Source: Prosthecodimorpha hirschii
GTDB lineage: Bacteria; Pseudomonadota; Alphaproteobacteria; Rhizobiales; Ancalomicrobiaceae
DNA length: 64,000 nucleotides
Reading direction: 5' to 3'
Assembly (NCBI RefSeq): GCF_001305515.1
Contig: NZ_LJYW01000001.1
Location: forward strand, 3,556,447-3,620,446
The notes below the pieces were generated by a model, which made no database searches, was not told the origin of the DNA, and saw only the letters and a program-made list of their open reading frames with translations. The position numbers and the translations under genes are program-made. Of the stretch, positions 47,234-56,239 are shown piece after piece. Each line of letters opens with the position of its first letter. Position 1 is the first letter of the stretch.

Positions 47234-47790
47234 CGGAACTGTCGGACATGACGTTCGAAGCGGTCGAAGCCCGGATCGATGCGGCCCTGGCGGCCGAACC
47301 GGACGGCGTCATCGAACGGATTGCCGCGAAGGCCGGCACGACGCCGGGGGCCGTTCTGGCGCGCCTGCCCGGCCGCGATGCCGTGCGGCTGGACGGCACC
47401 GACCTCGCGTCCGTCTGGAACGAACTGACCGGCTGGGGCGACGTGCTGGTGATCGTCCATACCGCCGCGGGCGTGTTCGAGATCGATACCGCCCTGATGC
47501 CGGGCACGGTCGGGCAGGGCTATTTCAATGTCGGCTCCGGCGCAGCCCTGCACGGCCATATCGCCGCCAGCCGCTGCGCGGCGATCTATTGCGTCGACCG
47601 GCTGTTCTTCGGCCGACGCTCCTGCTCGATCCAGTTCGTCGACGGGGACGGCACCATCATGTTCAAGATCTTCGTCAGACGCGCGGCGGATCGGAGTCTC
47701 GATCCGGCCCAGCTCGCCCTGTTCGAGGCCTTGCGCGATCGGGCCGTCCCGGCGGCACACCAGCCGACCCTGGCGGCTCCGGCCGCCTGA
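47230..47790 (+). CDS. hutX: HutX/HuvX-family cytosolic heme carrier
   Basis: 186 residues starting ATGA on the previous stop. DUF1008/HutX signatures: WNELTGWGDVLVIVHTAAGVFEI, GYFNVGSGAALHGHI, AIYCVDRLFFGRRSCSIQFVDGDG. HutX passes heme to a degrading enzyme in Vibrio, so it likely hands imported heme to the monooxygenase just upstream. The last gene of the receptor operon, ending 10 nt before a terminator. Confidence 0.87.
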   Translation: MTELSDMTFEAVEARIDAALAAEPDGVIERIAAKAGTTPGAVLARLPGRDAVRLDGTDLASVWNELTGWGDVLVIVHTAAGVFEIDTALMPGTVGQGYFNVGSGAALHGHIAASRCAAIYCVDRLFFGRRSCSIQFVDGDGTIMFKIFVRRAADRSLDPAQLALFEALRDRAVPAAHQPTLAAPAA

Positions 47791-47799
47791 CGGACGTGC

Positions 47800-47833
47800 A
47801 GCCGGGCGGCGATCCCCGTTTCGCCGCCCGGCT
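47800..47833. terminator. Bidirectional terminator hairpin
   Basis: AGCCGGGCGGCGA (47800-47812) and TCGCCGCCCGGCT (47821-47833) are a perfect 13-bp stem with an 8-nt loop, centred between the convergent hutX (ends 47790) and DUF1045 (ends 47882) genes. Confidence 0.75.
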
Positions 47834-47881
47834 TCGCGTCGTTCCTGCGTTCCGGCGGATCGCGGCCGGCATCGCGATCGC

Positions 47882-48583
47882 TCAGCCGAACGGAAAGCGC
47901 GCCAGGACACGGAAGCGGGCGGCCGGGTCCGGCTGAACGAAGACCGTGATCGCATCGACCGGCACCGGCGCCGCGATGGCGGCAAGGCGGTCGGACAGGG
48001 CGTCGGCGAGAGCGCTGCGCTCGGGGTCGCCGAGCCGGCCCGACAGCGTCATGTGGAAGCGGAATCGATCGAAGACATACGGGTAGCCCCAGCGGGCGAG
48101 ATGATCGCGTTCGCGTTCGGACAGTCCCGCCGCGCCGCGCCGGGCTGCCTCCGCGGCGTCCATGGCGGCCCGCCAGGGATCGAAGCTCTCGACGCAGGCA
48201 TCGGCGAGATCGTGCAGCGCTTGCGGACGTCCCGCCACCATGAGGGCGAGGAAGTCGCCGATCGCCGCAACGCGCAGATCCGGGAGTTCGAAGGGGCGGC
48301 GTTCGGCCGCAAAGCGCGCGACGGCGTCGAGAAAACCGGCGACATCCGTCGAATCGGCGAGGCGAAACGGCGGCTTCAGCGTGGCATGGAAGCCGTAGCG
48401 GCGCGGCTCGGCGGTGATCTCCAGAAGCCGCTCCGGCGACATGCCCGCAACTGCCGGGATCGGCAGGTCGGCACCGGTCGCCGCGTCATAGCCGATGGCC
48501 GCCGAGCCGAAGCGCCACAGGGCGGTTTCCGGGGCCGGGGCGAAATAGAGCGCATAACGGGCAGCGGCGATCGGGGCACCCAT
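47882..48583 (-). CDS. DUF1045 2H-phosphoesterase-like protein of phosphonate operons
   Basis: 233 residues. Two H-x-T motifs, His66-x-Thr68 in YGFHATL and His177-x-Thr179 in FRFHMTL, give the 2H phosphoesterase active site that handles cyclic phosphodiesters. The family occurs almost only in phn operons. PhnP, which opens 5-phosphoribosyl 1,2-cyclic phosphate made by C-P lyase, is absent from this window, so this protein may fill that step; that is inference. It is the last gene of the phnG operon, 2 nt after the MOSC gene. Confidence 0.85.
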   Translation of the reverse strand: MGAPIAAARYALYFAPAPETALWRFGSAAIGYDAATGADLPIPAVAGMSPERLLEITAEPRRYGFHATLKPPFRLADSTDVAGFLDAVARFAAERRPFELPDLRVAAIGDFLALMVAGRPQALHDLADACVESFDPWRAAMDAAEAARRGAAGLSERERDHLARWGYPYVFDRFRFHMTLSGRLGDPERSALADALSDRLAAIAAPVPVDAITVFVQPDPAARFRVLARFPFG

Positions 48584-48585
48584 GG

Positions 48586-49173
48586 TCAGACCCTTTCGAG
48601 CGGCCGATGTGGCGGTTCGGGCAGCACGACCCTGACCGCATCCCCCGGCGCGATCGGTCCGGCCGCCTCGACCACCGCCATGATGCCGGCGCGGCGGTCC
48701 AGGCTGCCGTCCGGCCGGCGCACCAGCACCCGGTCGAGCAGTCCGGCCTGGAAGTCCTCGATCTGCCGGCAGGGATTGCGCAGGCCGGTGATCCGCAGTG
48801 CGGCCCAGGACGGGAAGAGAAGGCGCGTATCGACCGGCAGGGCGATCAGATCGAGGCCGCGCGTCAGGATGTTCTCGCCGAGAGCGCCGGGCGCGACCGG
48901 ATGGCCGGCCGCCGCGAGTTCGTCGAGCAGTTCGGCCGCCAGCAGGTGGACCTGGCGCCAGTTCGGCGCGGTCGGATCGACCCGGACGCGCGAACGATGC
49001 TTGACGGTCTCACCCCCATGGGCGTCGCCGGCGACGCCGAGCCCGGCAACGAGCGCGATGCGCGGCAGGACCGCCTTGGAGAAGCCGTGCACCGGGCTCG
49101 ACGCCACGGCGATCACGCAGGGCCCGCCGTCGGCTTCGATCGCGTTGCCATTGCCGTCCGAACGTCCGATCAC
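48586..49173 (-). CDS. MOSC-domain protein in the phn operon
   Basis: 195 residues from a GTG that overlaps the phnM stop (GTGA). MOSC domain with GVAGDAHGGETVKHRSR, NWRQVHLL, GALGENI and the conserved Cys135 in GLRNPCRQI, the residue that carries the persulfide or molybdenum ligand in MOSC proteins. Function in phosphonate use is unknown; translational coupling to phnM and the 2H protein argues for a linked role. Confidence 0.85.
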   Translation of the reverse strand: MIGRSDGNGNAIEADGGPCVIAVASSPVHGFSKAVLPRIALVAGLGVAGDAHGGETVKHRSRVRVDPTAPNWRQVHLLAAELLDELAAAGHPVAPGALGENILTRGLDLIALPVDTRLLFPSWAALRITGLRNPCRQIEDFQAGLLDRVLVRRPDGSLDRRAGIMAVVEAAGPIAPGDAVRVVLPEPPHRPLERV

Positions 49174-50372
49174 GCCACGCGCCGCCCCAGCCGGTAGACC
49201 TCCCGCACGACCGGATGATCGCCGTGCAGGGCGACGCGGACAAGATCGCCGCGCTTGCCGAGGGCGATCTCGCCGCGGTCGTCGAGCCCGGTCGCCCGGG
49301 CCGGGCCGGCCGTGACGGTGCGGATCGCGCCGGGCAGACCGCCCATGGCCGCGACGCCGGCGAGCCCGAAGGCGCCCTCGATCAGGCTGACCGGGACATA
49401 GTCGGACGACAGGATGTCGAGAAAGCCCGCCTCGGCCAGTTCCAAGGCTGAGACGTTGCCGGAATGCGAGCCGCCGCGGACCACGTTCGGGGCGCCCATC
49501 AGCACCGCGACGCCGGCCTCGTGCGAGGCGCGGGCGGCCTCCAGCGTGGTCGGGAATTCGGCGATCGCGACCCGGTCGGCGAGCGATTCGGCGACATGGT
49601 CCTCGGTGGTGTCGTCGTGGCTGGCGAGCGCGACGCCGGCCTCGTGGGCGAGCGCCACCAGCGCCCGGCGATGGGCGTCATGATGGCTCTCGTGCAGCGC
49701 CTTGCGGGCGGCGATATAGACGTCGAGCTCGGCCTCGGTCTTGCTCGCCTTGCCGCGGTAATAGTCGCGCAGCTTCTGCTCGTCGCGGAACTGGCGCTGG
49801 CCGGGCGTGTGGTCCATCAGGCTGATCAGCCGGACATCGAAGCGCTCGACATAGTCGCGCGCCATCTCGACCACGTCGTGGGAGCAGATCTCGCAGCGCA
49901 GATGGGTGTGATGGTCGGCGCGCAGCAATCCGGTCGCGCGGGCGTGCTCGATGCCCTCGCCGAGCGCGAACAGGCCGCCGGCCAAAGAATTGCGGTCGCC
50001 GTCGGAGCCGGCGCGCAGGCTGTCGAACACCGTCGTGATGCCGGAGGCGGCGATCTGGGCGTCATAGGCGATGACGGCCGAGAAGGGCTTCCAGAACACC
50101 TTCGGGCGCGGCGAATAATGCGGCTCCAGATGGTCTGTATGCAGTTCGACAAGGCCCGGGATCAGCACGTCCGCGCCGCAGTCGATGGCGCCGGACAGCG
50201 CGCGGCCCTCCTCGATCGCCACGATGGTGCCGTTCTCGACCACCACCGTCCCGTCGATCTCGCGGTCGCCGAGCACGATGCGGCGGGCGGCGAGCGCGGT
50301 CGAACCCCGCGCCTCCGTCGGGTCGGTTCTCTTCAGCATGACGGTGTCGGGCTCCTCATCGGATGGGGTCAT
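49170..50372 (-). CDS. phnM: Alpha-D-ribose 1-methylphosphonate 5-triphosphate diphosphatase
   Basis: 400 residues; ATG at 50372 overlaps the phnL stop (ATGA). Amidohydrolase fold: LIPGLVELHTDHLEPH near 70-85 binds metal, DHTPGQRQF, HDDTTEDHV and SSDYVPVS near 320 with the metal Asp. It removes diphosphate from the ribosyl phosphonate triphosphate made by PhnGHIL before PhnJ acts. Confidence 0.95.
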   Translation of the reverse strand: MTPSDEEPDTVMLKRTDPTEARGSTALAARRIVLGDREIDGTVVVENGTIVAIEEGRALSGAIDCGADVLIPGLVELHTDHLEPHYSPRPKVFWKPFSAVIAYDAQIAASGITTVFDSLRAGSDGDRNSLAGGLFALGEGIEHARATGLLRADHHTHLRCEICSHDVVEMARDYVERFDVRLISLMDHTPGQRQFRDEQKLRDYYRGKASKTEAELDVYIAARKALHESHHDAHRRALVALAHEAGVALASHDDTTEDHVAESLADRVAIAEFPTTLEAARASHEAGVAVLMGAPNVVRGGSHSGNVSALELAEAGFLDILSSDYVPVSLIEGAFGLAGVAAMGGLPGAIRTVTAGPARATGLDDRGEIALGKRGDLVRVALHGDHPVVREVYRLGRRVA

Positions 50373-51073
50373 GCCGCCGCGGCGGCCGCGAAGGCGGTCA
50401 CGTCGACGATCCGGTCGGCGACGCGGTCGCGCACGTCCTCGTCGTGGAAGATGCCGATCAGGGCGACGCCGCGGCGCTTCTTGGTCTGGATCAGGTCGAC
50501 CACGGCGGCCCGGTTGCGCGCGTCGAGCGAGGCGGTCGGCTCGTCGAGCAGCAGCACGGCGTGGTCGCCGACGAAGCCGCGGGCGATGTTGACGCGCTGC
50601 TGTTCGCCGCCCGAGAAGGTCGCCGGCGGCAGGCTCCAGAGCCGCTCCGGCACGTTGAGCTGGCCGAGCAGGCCGCGCGCGCGCGCCTCCGCCTCGTCGG
50701 CCGCGACGCCCTGGTCGCGCGCGGCGGCGACGACCAGATCGAGCGCCGAGACGCGCGGGATGGCGCGCAGGAACTGGCTGACATAGCCGAGCGTGGTCCG
50801 GCGCAGCCGCACGATCCGACGCGGTTCGGCGCTCGCCACGTCGACGGTCTCGTCGCGATCGCGGACCAGGATGCGGCCGGAATCGCAGCGATAGTTGCCG
50901 TAGATCATCTTCAGGATCGACGACTTGCCGGCGCCAGACGGGCCGCCGAGCACGACGCATTCGCCGGCAGCGACCTCCAGGCTGACGCCGGAGACGACCG
51001 GCAGCACCTTGCCGTCCTGCAGGTGCATCACGAAGCTCTTGGAGACCCGTTCGAGGCGCAGCATCGCGGTCAT
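50369..51073 (-). CDS. phnL: C-P lyase ABC-type subunit PhnL
   Basis: 234 residues. Walker A GPSGAGKSS, GYVSQFLRAIPRV, signature FSGGEQQRVNIARGF, Walker B LLLDEPTASLD. Not a transporter ATPase: PhnL joins PhnGHI in transfer of phosphonate to ATP's ribose. ATG overlaps the phnK stop. Confidence 0.95.
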   Translation of the reverse strand: MTAMLRLERVSKSFVMHLQDGKVLPVVSGVSLEVAAGECVVLGGPSGAGKSSILKMIYGNYRCDSGRILVRDRDETVDVASAEPRRIVRLRRTTLGYVSQFLRAIPRVSALDLVVAAARDQGVAADEAEARARGLLGQLNVPERLWSLPPATFSGGEQQRVNIARGFVGDHAVLLLDEPTASLDARNRAAVVDLIQTKKRRGVALIGIFHDEDVRDRVADRIVDVTAFAAAAAA

Positions 51074-51849
51074 GTCAGCACCGAGGCGACGAGAAGCTGG
51101 GTATAGGGCTCGCGCGGATCGTCGAGCACCTGGTCGGTCAGGCCGGTCTCGATCACCCGGCCGTGGCGCATGACCATGATCCGGTGCGACAGCAGGCGGG
51201 CGACCGCCAGGTCATGGGTGACCACGATGGCGGCGAGGCCGAGATCGGCGACCAGGCCGCGCAGGAGATCGAGCAGCCGCGCCTGGACGGACACGTCGAG
51301 CCCGCCGGTCGGCTCGTCCATGAAGACGAGGCGCGGCGCGGTGACCAGGTTGCGGGCGATCTGCAGGCGCTGGCGCATGCCGCCCGAATAGGCGCGCGGG
51401 GTATCGTCGATCCGGCTCTCGTCGATCTCGACCCGGCCGAGCCAGTCGATCGCGGTTTCGCGGATGCGGCCGTAGTGCCGTTCGCCGACCGCCATCAGCC
51501 GCTCGCCGACATTGCCGCCGGCCGAGATGCCCATGCGCAGGCCCTCGCGCGGGTCCTGATGCACGAAGCCCCAATCGGTGCGGAGCAGAAGCCGGCGCTC
51601 GGCCTCGTTGAGCCGGAACAGGTCGCGGGCGACGCCGTCGCGCATGCGGTATTCGATCCGCCCGGCGCTCGGCTCGGCCCGGGTCGACAGCACGGAGAGC
51701 AGCGTCGACTTGCCGGAGCCGGATTCGCCGACCACCGCCAGCACTTCGCCGGCATGGAGATCGAAGGTCACGTCCTGGCAGCCGATGCGGTGGCCATAGA
51801 GCTTGGTGACGCCGCGCGCCATCAGGAGCGGGGCTTCGTCAGTCGGCAC
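51070..51849 (-). CDS. phnK: C-P lyase ABC-type subunit PhnK
   Basis: 259 residues from the GTG at 51849, which has GGAGG 6 nt upstream and overlaps the end of phnJ by 11 nt. Walker A GESGSGKST, FVHQDPREGLRM, YSGGMRQRLQIARNL, LVFMDEPTGGLD. PhnK binds the C-P lyase core through PhnJ. Confidence 0.94.
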   Translation of the reverse strand: MPTDEAPLLMARGVTKLYGHRIGCQDVTFDLHAGEVLAVVGESGSGKSTLLSVLSTRAEPSAGRIEYRMRDGVARDLFRLNEAERRLLLRTDWGFVHQDPREGLRMGISAGGNVGERLMAVGERHYGRIRETAIDWLGRVEIDESRIDDTPRAYSGGMRQRLQIARNLVTAPRLVFMDEPTGGLDVSVQARLLDLLRGLVADLGLAAIVVTHDLAVARLLSHRIMVMRHGRVIETGLTDQVLDDPREPYTQLLVASVLT

Positions 51850-52732
51850 GGCGGCCTCCCTCTCCGGCGGCGATTGGCGAGGCCATCGTGCCGCGGTGGC
51901 CGGCGGCCTGCCGGGTCTCGCAATGGTCGGTGTCGGAGCACACGAACATCCGCCCGCCGCGGTCGTCGAGCACCACCTCGTCAAGATAGACGCCCTCGGC
52001 ACCGCACAGCGCGCAGGGTTGCTCGAAGCGGTTGACCTCGAAAGGATGATCCTCGAAATCGAGGCTGACCACCTCGGTATGCGGCGGTACCGCGTAGATG
52101 CGCTTCTCGCGGCCGGCCCCGAAGAGCTGCAGGGCGGCGGAGCGGTGCATCTTCGGGTTGTCGAATTTCGGCGTCGGCGAGGGGTCCATCAGGTAGCGGC
52201 CGGCAACCATCACCGGATAGGCGTAGGTGGTCGCGATATGGCCGTGGCGCGCGATGTCCTCGTAGAGCTTGACATGCATCAGGCCGTATTCGGCCAGCGC
52301 ATGCATCTTGCGCGTCTCGGTCTCGCGCGGCTCCAGGAAGCGCAGGGGCTCGGGGATCGGCACCTGGTAGACCAGCACCTGGCCGGCCTGCAGCGGGGTC
52401 TCGGGGATGCGGTGGCGCGTCTGGATGACGGTCGCCTCGGCGGTCGCCGTGGTGGTCGCCACACCGGCGGTCTTCTGGAAGAACTTGCGGATCGAGACCG
52501 CGTTGGTGGTGTCGTCGGACCCCTGGTCGATCACCTTCAGCACGTCGTCGCGGCCGAGGATCGAGGCGGTGACCTGCACGCCGCCGGTGCCCCAGCCATA
52601 GGGCATCGGCATTTCCCGGCTGGCGAAGGGCACCTGATAGCCCGGGATCGCGATCGCCTTCAGGATGGCGCGGCGGATCATCCGCTTGGTCTGTTCGTCC
52701 AGATAGGCGAAATTGTAGGCGGCTGCCGTCAT
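51839..52732 (-). CDS. phnJ: Alpha-D-ribose 1-methylphosphonate 5-phosphate C-P lyase
   Basis: 297 residues. Radical SAM enzyme that breaks the C-P bond and releases the alkane. Four cysteines sit at 240, 243, 265 and 271, one less than the E. coli numbers (241, 244, 266 for the [4Fe-4S] cluster and 272 for the thiyl radical), and Gly31 in IPGYQVP matches the glycyl-radical Gly32. So the enzyme looks fully active. ATG overlaps the phnI stop. Confidence 0.97.
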   Translation of the reverse strand: MTAAAYNFAYLDEQTKRMIRRAILKAIAIPGYQVPFASREMPMPYGWGTGGVQVTASILGRDDVLKVIDQGSDDTTNAVSIRKFFQKTAGVATTTATAEATVIQTRHRIPETPLQAGQVLVYQVPIPEPLRFLEPRETETRKMHALAEYGLMHVKLYEDIARHGHIATTYAYPVMVAGRYLMDPSPTPKFDNPKMHRSAALQLFGAGREKRIYAVPPHTEVVSLDFEDHPFEVNRFEQPCALCGAEGVYLDEVVLDDRGGRMFVCSDTDHCETRQAAGHRGTMASPIAAGEGGRRAD

Positions 52733-53889
52733 TCTGCGGCCTCCCGATCGAGGGTGGCGGCCGTGGCGGCCAGGTCGTCCGCTTCGGCCGGCTTGTCCGC
52801 TTCGGCCCGCCCGTCCGCTTCAGTCTGCGCGGCCGCCTGTTCGCGCCGCATCTGCCGGACGAGGCCGAGTTCGGCCTGGAAGTCGACATAGTGCGGCAGC
52901 TTCAGGTGCTCGACGAAGCCGGTCGCCTGGACGTTGTCGACATGCGACAGGACGAATTCCTGGTCCTGCGCCGGAGACCCGGTCTCCTCGCCCAGATCCT
53001 CGGCGCGCAAGGCCCGATCGACCAGCGCCATCGACATGGCCTTGCGTTCGAGCTGGCCGAAGGTCAGTCCGTAGCCGCGCGTGAACTGCGGCGGCACGGT
53101 CGCCGAGCCCTTGAACTGGTTGACCATCTCGCATTCGGTCACGCGCAGACGGCCGAGCGGCACCGCGAAGCCGAGCTCCTCGGCGAAGACTTCGACCTCG
53201 ACATCGCCGATGCGGATCTCGCCCGCGAAGGCATGGGTGCGGCCGTAGCCGCGCTGGGTCGAATAGCCGAGCGCGAGCAGGAAGCCCTCGTCGCCGCGGG
53301 CGAGCGCCTGCAGGCGCAGGTCGCGGCCCGCCGGGAAGGCGAGCGGCTCGCGGGTCAGGTCGCCAGGCTCCGCCGCCCGGTCGGGATTGCTTTCGATCAG
53401 GCCCTCGCCGTCGAGCAATGCGGTGACATGCGGGGCCGGGTCGAGCGGTGCCGCTGCCTCCGCGGGGGCGGCGGGCGTCGTGGTTCCGGCGAGATCGAAG
53501 TCGATCAGCCGATGGGTGTAGTCGAAGGTCGGGCCGAGCACCTGGCCGCCCGGCAGGTCCTTGTAGGTCGCCGAAACGCGGCGGACGACCTGCATGGCGC
53601 CGGTATCGACCGGCTGCGAGCAGCCGAAGCGCGGCAGGGTGGTGCGATAGGCGCGAACCAGGAAGATCGCCTCGATCAGGTCGCCGCGGGCCTGCTTGAT
53701 GGCGATGGCGGCGATCTCGGGATCGTAGAGCGAGCCCTCGGCCATCACGCGATCGACCGCCAGGGTCAATTGTCCGGCGATCTGCTCGGGCGCGATCTCG
53801 GCAATGGCCGGGTCGCCGCGGCGCTCGTGGGCGAGCAGGCGATGGGCATTGTCGATCGCCCGTTCGCCGCCCTTGACGGCTACATACAT
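52729..53889 (-). CDS. phnI: C-P lyase core subunit PhnI
   Basis: 386 residues; signatures MYVAVKGGERAIDNAHRLL at the start, RAYRTTLPRFGCSQPVDT near 80 and HVDNVQATGFVEHLKLPHYVDFQAEL near the end. Nucleosidase-type catalytic subunit that attaches phosphonate to the ATP ribose with PhnGHL. The last 25 residues form an Ala/Glu/Asp-rich tail with EADKPAEAD-type repeats. Overlaps phnH by 10 nt and phnJ by 4 nt. Confidence 0.95.
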   Translation of the reverse strand: MYVAVKGGERAIDNAHRLLAHERRGDPAIAEIAPEQIAGQLTLAVDRVMAEGSLYDPEIAAIAIKQARGDLIEAIFLVRAYRTTLPRFGCSQPVDTGAMQVVRRVSATYKDLPGGQVLGPTFDYTHRLIDFDLAGTTTPAAPAEAAAPLDPAPHVTALLDGEGLIESNPDRAAEPGDLTREPLAFPAGRDLRLQALARGDEGFLLALGYSTQRGYGRTHAFAGEIRIGDVEVEVFAEELGFAVPLGRLRVTECEMVNQFKGSATVPPQFTRGYGLTFGQLERKAMSMALVDRALRAEDLGEETGSPAQDQEFVLSHVDNVQATGFVEHLKLPHYVDFQAELGLVRQMRREQAAAQTEADGRAEADKPAEADDLAATAATLDREAAE

Positions 53890-54491
53890 GCCGCATCCTC
53901 CGTGACGCGCGTGGACCGCGGCAGGCCGACGACGGTGTCGCCGGCGACCAGCAGCAGGTCGACACCGCGCGGAAACATCTCGTGATTTCCGGCCAGCGCG
54001 CGTGCGAGCCCGGGTATCGCCGGCGTCACGCCCAGCCGCCGCCGGCCCGCGATGCCCGGGCCGGACAACTCGAATGCGCCCTCGGCGGCCAGTGCGTCGA
54101 CCTGGAGGATCAGCGTCGTCGAGCGGTCCGGATAGTCGAGCGTGCCTTGGGCGAACCTGTCGAGCCCGTCGAAGGCGGCCGCGTCGGTGATCACCCCGAA
54201 GGCGGCGCGCGACGGATCGGCGACGATCGGCGCGCCGGTCTGGAAGCGCAGGAAATCGGCCAGCCCGTCCATCGCCAAGGCCGCCGGATCGAGCCAGATC
54301 GGCGTTTCGAAATCGGCGAGCGCGAGCAGGAGCGCGGCCGTCGCCGGCTGCAGCGGCGGGGGCGCCAGGAGGGCCGGCGTCACCGCCTGGGCAAGCCCGG
54401 GCTCGGCAAGAGCCCGCATCGCCGCCCTGAAGGTGGCCTGGGCTTCGTGAACCGGGTTCTCGAACCCGGCCGCGGATACGATCGCGGTCAT
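53880..54491 (-). CDS. phnH: C-P lyase subunit PhnH
   Basis: 203 residues; FENPVHEAQATFRAAMRALAEPG at the start and the PhnH core (LSGPGIAGRRRL) are clear. Starts 7 nt after phnG. Confidence 0.93.
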   Translation of the reverse strand: MTAIVSAAGFENPVHEAQATFRAAMRALAEPGLAQAVTPALLAPPPLQPATAALLLALADFETPIWLDPAALAMDGLADFLRFQTGAPIVADPSRAAFGVITDAAAFDGLDRFAQGTLDYPDRSTTLILQVDALAAEGAFELSGPGIAGRRRLGVTPAIPGLARALAGNHEMFPRGVDLLLVAGDTVVGLPRSTRVTEDAACM

Positions 54492-54498
54492 GACGGTC

Positions 54499-54960
54499 TC
54501 AATCCTCGCCGCGGACCATGGTGAAGAAGTCGACCCGGGTTGCGGCGGCCCGGCGGGAGGCCGCGTCGTCGGCAGCGGCGAGGCGGGCCTCGACGGGGGC
54601 GACGAGGGCCGCTTCGATCGACGGGCGTCGGGCGGGGTCCTGCCAGAGCGCGTCCGCGATCGCGGCGAGACGGGCGGCGGCCACGTCGCGGCCGAGCCGG
54701 TAGGCGTGGCCGGTCTGGCCGTCGGCGAGCCGGATGCTGGCCCGCGCCACCGTCGCCTCGCCGAGATTGAAGGCCGATCCGCCGCCGCCGATCCGGCCAC
54801 GCACCATGACCAGGCCGGCCTCGGCCGGGCGCAGGTCGCGCGCGCCGGCGATCGTGTCGGCATCGAAGGCTGCGGCGAGTTCGGCCGGGGTGGCCGCCGC
54901 GAAGGCCGCCATGGCGCGCCGGCGGGCGGCGGTCTCGGAATCGATTGCGGAACCTGTCAT
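54499..54960 (-). CDS. phnG: C-P lyase subunit PhnG
   Basis: 153 residues; RDLRPAEAGLVMVRGRIGGGGSAFNLGEATVARASIRL is the PhnG signature region and VDFFTMVRGED ends it. First gene of the phnGHIJKLM-MOSC-DUF1045 operon; a Pho-box-like site is 40 nt upstream. Confidence 0.94.
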   Translation of the reverse strand: MTGSAIDSETAARRRAMAAFAAATPAELAAAFDADTIAGARDLRPAEAGLVMVRGRIGGGGSAFNLGEATVARASIRLADGQTGHAYRLGRDVAAARLAAIADALWQDPARRPSIEAALVAPVEARLAAADDAASRRAAATRVDFFTMVRGED

Positions 54961-54999
54961 CGCCCTCTCCGTTCGGCGCGACGGGTTTGCCGCCTTGCC

Positions 55000-55017
55000 A
55001 TGACGTTGCGATGACGG
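55000..55017 (-). promoter_or_regulatory. Pho box upstream of phnG
   Basis: On the minus strand CCGTCAT-CGCA-ACGTCAT, two 7-bp direct repeats spaced by 4, matching the PhoB consensus CTGTCAT-N4-CTGTCAT at 11 of 14 positions. It ends 40 nt before the phnG start, the usual activator distance. Confidence 0.75.
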
Positions 55018-55027
55018 AAGGCCGGTT

Positions 55028-56239
55028 TCACACTGCCCGACGCTCGCCGATGATGGCGAAGCGCAGGCGCTGCGACAGCGTGTCGATCACCGCGACGGTG
55101 ACCAGGACCATCAGCACCAGGAAGGAGACCTGCTGCCATTCCAGCGTCCGGATGGACTCGGACAGGTGCAGGCCGATGCCGCCGGCCCCGACGATGCCGA
55201 TGATGGTCGCCGAGCGGGTGTTGGATTCGAAGTAGTAGAGCACCTGGCTCAGGATCACCGGCAGGATCTGCGGCAGAATGCCGAAGCGCACCGCGTGCAG
55301 GCGCGAGCCGCCGGTCGACAGGACGCCCTCGACGGGCTTGCGGTCCGCGGTCTCGATCGCTTCGGAAAAGAGCTTGCCGAAGGCGCCGAAGTCCGACGAC
55401 ACGATGGCGAGCACGCCCGCAAAGGGGCCGAGGCCGACGACGTTGATCCAGATCAGCGCCCAGATCAGCGTGTCGACGCCGCGCAGCGTATCGAAGGTCC
55501 GCCTTGTGACGAAGCGCAGGAGCCAGACCGGGACAGCATTGCGTGCGGCCAGGAAGCCGAACGGAAAGGCCAGCGTGGCGGCGATCAGCGTGCCCAGGAA
55601 GGCGATCGCCAGGGTCTCGCCGAGGGCATGGAGGTAGAGCGCCAGCTTTCCGGACGATCCCCAGTCGGGCGGCAGCATCAGCTTGGCGAAGACGCCGAGC
55701 TGCGACATCCCGGCCGCGATCCGCGCGATCGAAAAGCCCATCACGCCGAGGCCGACGATCAGGAGCGAGACCAGCACCCCGAAGATCAGGAGCGTCAGCG
55801 CCCGGCTCGATCCGGAGGCCCGAAAGGCATCGACCACCACGAACAGGACGTAGAGCATGAACGGCACGACCGCCGCAAAGCCGAGCGGTGCGGCGACGCG
55901 GGTGATCAGGGTGCCGAGGCCCGACGCCAGGGCGCCTCCAGCCGCCGAAAGGTCGCCGGCGAAGAGCGCGGCCGCCGCCGCAAGGGCCTGCCCGGCTTCG
56001 CCCAGCCCGCCGACGATCGACTGGCCGGCCGCGATCACGGCAAGGCCGAACGCCCCGGGCGTGACCCCGGCGACGATGACCAGGGACGCCACGATGCCGC
56101 CGATCGCCACCAGGGCGGCCAGCGCGGTCGCCGGGGCAAAGCCCGCGGCGGGGAATTCGCCGGGGTAGCGCGCCATGATGGCGGCGCGATCGAAATGGCG
56201 ATCGGAGAAGGGGCTCTGCGGCAGGACCGGCGCGGTCAT
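55028..56239 (-). CDS. phnE: Phosphonate ABC transporter permease (long PhnE type)
   Basis: 403 residues. The C-terminal half is a standard PhnE permease (LGETLAIAFLGTLIAATLAFPFGFLAARN; AFGKLFSEAIETADRKPVEGVLSTGGSRLHAVRFGILPQ). The N-terminal half has extra membrane segments (about residues 33-60 and 125-170) not found in short PhnE. Its ATG overlaps the first phnE stop as ATGA. Ends 67 nt from phnG; the Pho box lies in between. Confidence 0.92.
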   Translation of the reverse strand: MTAPVLPQSPFSDRHFDRAAIMARYPGEFPAAGFAPATALAALVAIGGIVASLVIVAGVTPGAFGLAVIAAGQSIVGGLGEAGQALAAAAALFAGDLSAAGGALASGLGTLITRVAAPLGFAAVVPFMLYVLFVVVDAFRASGSSRALTLLIFGVLVSLLIVGLGVMGFSIARIAAGMSQLGVFAKLMLPPDWGSSGKLALYLHALGETLAIAFLGTLIAATLAFPFGFLAARNAVPVWLLRFVTRRTFDTLRGVDTLIWALIWINVVGLGPFAGVLAIVSSDFGAFGKLFSEAIETADRKPVEGVLSTGGSRLHAVRFGILPQILPVILSQVLYYFESNTRSATIIGIVGAGGIGLHLSESIRTLEWQQVSFLVLMVLVTVAVIDTLSQRLRFAIIGERRAV

